This document shows, piece after piece, positions 6,748 to 8,061 of a stretch of 8,061 nucleotides of DNA (within the stretch, counting starts at the first letter, position 1; each line of letters begins with the position of its first letter). The stretch covers positions 10,534 through 18,594 of the forward strand of contig JAHZEF010000029.1 in the NCBI GenBank assembly GCA_019422005.1, in the 5' to 3' direction. A model generated the notes under the pieces. It did not search any database, was not told the origin of the DNA, and saw only the letters and a list, made by a program, of their open reading frames with translations. A program made the position numbers and the translations under genes. Source of the stretch: Clostridiales bacterium. GTDB taxonomy: Bacteria > Bacillota > Clostridia > Oscillospirales > Oscillospiraceae.

Positions 6748-6765
6748 ACAAGGCGCGGGCCTTGT
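6748..6765. promoter_or_regulatory. GC-rich 18-bp dyad upstream of livK, candidate operator
   Basis: ACAAGGC-gcgg-GCCTTGT is a perfect 7-bp inverted repeat around a 4-bp centre. It begins one base from the TATAAT at 6741-6746 and lies in the leader of the main promoter. It is the only GC-rich patch in the control region. It may bind a dimeric regulator or fold as a small hairpin in the livK leader RNA; sequence alone does not separate these. Confidence 0.38.
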
Positions 6766-6822
6766 TGCATACAAACGATTGACGGAACAAGTGCGGGAAG
6801 GCAGAACTGTAATTTCTCTTGA

Positions 6823-6924
6823 ATTCCACAATGCGGAATGCTGTATTTTATTGTGGAACCATTGTAATCCACTTGTACGGAAAGTGTCAATAGGTATCTA
6901 ATTATTGTTGGATTTTTGTGGATT
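6823..6924. repeat. Four TTGTGGAW-type motif copies around the livK promoter, candidate IclR operators
   Basis: Related copies are ATTCCACAAT (6823-6832, inverted), ATTGTGGAAC (6850-6859, direct), AATCCACTTG (6866-6875, inverted) and TTGTGGATT (6916-6924, direct). The first two form a 9-bp inverted repeat TTCCACAAT/ATTGTGGAA. The first also pairs with GGAAT (6835-6839) as ATTCC-N7-GGAAT. They straddle the -10, start site and upstream side of the main livK promoter. E. coli IclR recognises a TGGAAAT-type half-site, so the resemblance is suggestive; binding by the neighbouring regulator is inferred. Confidence 0.42.
6861..6890 (-). promoter_or_regulatory. Main sigma-A-type promoter of the liv operon
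   Basis: Read on the minus strand: a perfect -35 TTGACA (6885-6890), an 18-nt spacer, and -10 TACAAT (6861-6866, five of six consensus bases). Transcription would start near 6854 and give a leader of roughly 136 nt before the livK ATG at 6718. TTGTGGAW-type motifs lie in the spacer/-10 and at the start site, well placed for repression. Confidence 0.55.
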
Positions 6925-7047
6925 GTGCTGAATTATGACGGTCCATTTTACAGCATTATTAAAGTTTTTTTAGATATTGCTGAAAAAGTGAAACGTTTTT
7001 TATGGAAGTCTGATGAAAGGAATCTGACAGGGCAGGATAAATTGTTG

Positions 7048-7076
7048 TTGTTTTTTATGAAATTCTGAAATATAAT
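7048..7076 (+). promoter_or_regulatory. Sigma-A-type promoter of iclR
   Basis: -35 TTGTTT (7048-7053), a 17-nt spacer and a perfect -10 TATAAT (7071-7076). The start would be near 7083, giving a leader of about 72 nt before the ATG at 7155. Confidence 0.5.
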
Positions 7077-7091
7077 GGATACATATTTTTC

Positions 7092-7105
7092 TGACAAATT
7101 TGTCA
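7092..7105. promoter_or_regulatory. Perfect 14-bp palindrome TGACAAATTTGTCA, candidate autoregulatory operator
   Basis: TGACAAA and TTTGTCA meet with no spacer. After two mismatched flanking positions, TTT before it and AAA after it add further symmetry. The site lies about 9 bases past the predicted iclR transcription start, where a bound repressor would block transcription. Its right half recurs as TGTGGAATTTGTCA at 5511-5524 after livK. Confidence 0.45.
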
Positions 7106-7154
7106 TGAAATTGAGCTTATTTTTTGAACTTTAGGTGATTTGGAGCGTTGCAGA

Positions 7155-7964
7155 ATGAATCATACGTCGCGGGTACAGGTACTGGATCGGGCACTGGATT
7201 TGATTGAATTGCTGGCCACGTCAGAGAACGGGCTCAGCATTGCCGAGCTTTCGGCGACTACGGGATTGCCGAAAAGCACGATCCACCGGATCCTGTCGAC
7301 CTATGCCGAGCGGCACTATGTGGAAAAAAACGAGGAGACCAGCATTTACGCTCGCGGACATAAGTTTGTGGAGGTCGCCAGCCTGTACCTGAACAAGATC
7401 GAGCTGAAGACCGAGGCAGCCCCCATTATGCATCAGATGGCCACCACATTCGGCGCCGTGGCCTATCTGGCGGTACTGGACAACAATGAGGTTATGTATC
7501 TGGAACGGGCAGAGCAGTTCAACAGCCTGCGCCTGTATACCCAGATCGGCAAGCGGGAGCCGCTGTACTGCACGGGCCTGGGCAAGGTGCTGCTGGCGGC
7601 GCTGCCGGAACAGGAGTGTGAGCGCATCACTTCCCAGCTGTCCTTCAAGCCATATACGGACAACACCATCCGGGAGGAAGCGGAACTGCTGCGGCAGGTG
7701 GCGGAAGTCCGGGTCCGGGGCTACGCGCTGGACCACGGCGAACACGTGGCAGACTGCCAGTGCCTGGCTGTGCCGATCTACGATTACACCCGCAAGGTGA
7801 TGGCGGCCATGAGTATTTCCGGCCATAACCTGCTGGGAAATCACAGCGAGGAGTTCATCTACGAGAAGATGCATGAGGCCGCGATGGAGCTGTCGCACCG
7901 CATGGGATATACGGAGCCGCGCCAGCAGTCATGCAGAAACAAAGCCGCCATGCCGGGAAAGTGA
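7155..7964 (+). CDS. IclR-family transcriptional regulator
   Basis: 269-aa cytosolic DNA-binding regulator. Residues 6-75 are the N-terminal winged helix-turn-helix: SIAELSATTGLPKSTIHRIL (28-47), with a recognition helix from LPKSTIHRIL, followed by a wing. Residues about 85-252 form the IclR effector-binding domain, with YCTGLGKVLLAA (138-149) and GYALDHGEHVADCQCLAVPI (189-208), the region that lines the small-acid pocket in this family. A polar tail ends the protein. The ATG at 7155 is chosen because GGAG lies 9 nt upstream and family alignment starts there; a TTG at 7140 would add only five residues. It is transcribed away from the liv operon and probably regulates it and itself. Known family effectors are small organic acids (pyruvate, glyoxylate, KDG and others); the effector here is not visible in sequence. 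Confidence 0.93.
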   Translation: MNHTSRVQVLDRALDLIELLATSENGLSIAELSATTGLPKSTIHRILSTYAERHYVEKNEETSIYARGHKFVEVASLYLNKIELKTEAAPIMHQMATTFGAVAYLAVLDNNEVMYLERAEQFNSLRLYTQIGKREPLYCTGLGKVLLAALPEQECERITSQLSFKPYTDNTIREEAELLRQVAEVRVRGYALDHGEHVADCQCLAVPIYDYTRKVMAAMSISGHNLLGNHSEEFIYEKMHEAAMELSHRMGYTEPRQQSCRNKAAMPGK

Positions 7965-7997
7965 ACCGAACCGGTAAAAACGGACAATCGACAAAAC

Positions 7998-8040
7998 GCC
8001 CCCCTGATGTAGGAACATGGAAGTACTACGTCACGGGGGC
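7998..8040. terminator. Stem-loop downstream of iclR, possible terminator
   Basis: GCCCCCcTGATGTAG (7998-8012) pairs with 8026-8040 over 15 positions with one C-C mismatch and one G-U, around a 13-nt loop. On the plus strand no U-run follows, so it is a weak terminator for iclR. Read on the minus strand it is followed by CGTTTTG, a little more terminator-like, and could serve a gene arriving from beyond the right edge. The remaining bases of 7965-8061 hold no gene I can support. Confidence 0.35.
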
Positions 8041-8061
8041 ATGGGGGGTGCCCGGCAAAGT

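Larger units (their letters stand above)
6719..7154. promoter_or_regulatory. Divergent AT-rich control region between livK and iclR
   Basis: This 436-bp stretch has no credible gene. It is visibly AT-rich against the GC-rich coding DNA on both sides and contains the promoters, dyads and repeated motifs listed separately. The layout, a regulator transcribed away from the operon it flanks, is classic for IclR-family control of the adjacent operon. Between about 6930 and 7045 I see only A/T runs, an 8-bp palindrome AAACGTTT (6991-6998) and a loose CAGCA/TGCTG pair, none with a clear role. Confidence 0.8.

Noticed and set aside
6719..6829. N-terminal extension of LivK from an ATG at 6829
   Set aside because: It would bury the lipoprotein signal peptide; the ATG at 6718 has AGGAGGA and begins the signal.
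6854..6860. TGGAACC on the plus strand, the core of a T-box antiterminator
   Set aside because: It is on the wrong strand for livK, lacks the AGGG/GCG context and a following terminator, and is about 300 nt from iclR.
6988..7001. GTGAAACGTTTTTT as a catabolite-repression (cre) site
   Set aside because: Aligned to the cre consensus it is offset by one base and loses the outer bases; only an AAACGTTT core is symmetric.
7140..7154. TTG at 7140 as iclR start
   Set aside because: It adds only five residues; the ATG at 7155 has GGAG at 9 nt and matches the family start.
1..8061. CRISPR array, tRNA, rRNA, insertion sequence or phage gene
   Set aside because: No regularly spaced repeats, cloverleaf, transposase motifs or terminal inverted repeats were seen on either strand.

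Overview
The window carries one branched-chain-amino-acid-type (LIV/HAAT) ABC transporter operon on the minus strand, a divergently transcribed IclR-family regulator on the plus strand, and an AT-rich regulatory region of about 436 bases between them. Coding DNA is GC-rich, nearly every gene is preceded by a strong AGGAGG-type Shine-Dalgarno, the binding protein is a lipoprotein, and the promoters look sigma-A-like. This suggests a high-GC, Gram-positive-type Clostridia/Oscillospiraceae-like gut anaerobe. That assignment is inference from style only.

Right to left, in the direction of transcription, the minus-strand operon reads: livK-type lipoprotein (5534-6718); a 156-base spacer with a perfect 13-bp stem-loop; livH-type permease from a GTG start (4466-5377); livM-type permease (3413-4453); livG-type ATPase (2628-3407); then one continuous frame (731-2641) encoding a complete LivF-type ATPase joined to a complete class I/II PLP aminotransferase; and finally a KDPG/4-hydroxy-2-oxoglutarate aldolase (1-734, running off the left edge). 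Gene spacing downstream of livH is very tight (12 bp, 5 bp, 14-bp overlap, GTGA overlap), so this looks like one transcript with translational coupling.

The divergent region (6719-7154) holds a good sigma-A promoter for each side, a GC-rich 18-bp dyad next to a possible second livK -10 box, a perfect 14-bp palindrome just downstream of the iclR promoter, and four copies of a TTGTGGAW-type motif around the main livK promoter. These are candidate IclR operators. Downstream of iclR (7965-8061) there is only a stem-loop.

Working model (inference): the transporter imports an amino acid, the aminotransferase converts it to a 2-oxo acid, and the aldolase splits that acid. A substrate that fits all three steps is 4-hydroxyglutamate or a related hydroxy-amino acid, which would give 4-hydroxy-2-oxoglutarate and then pyruvate plus glyoxylate. 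The IclR protein could sense a product. The most unusual points are the LivF-aminotransferase fusion, whose linker reads like a translated intergenic region with its own Shine-Dalgarno, and a C-terminal extension on the aldolase.
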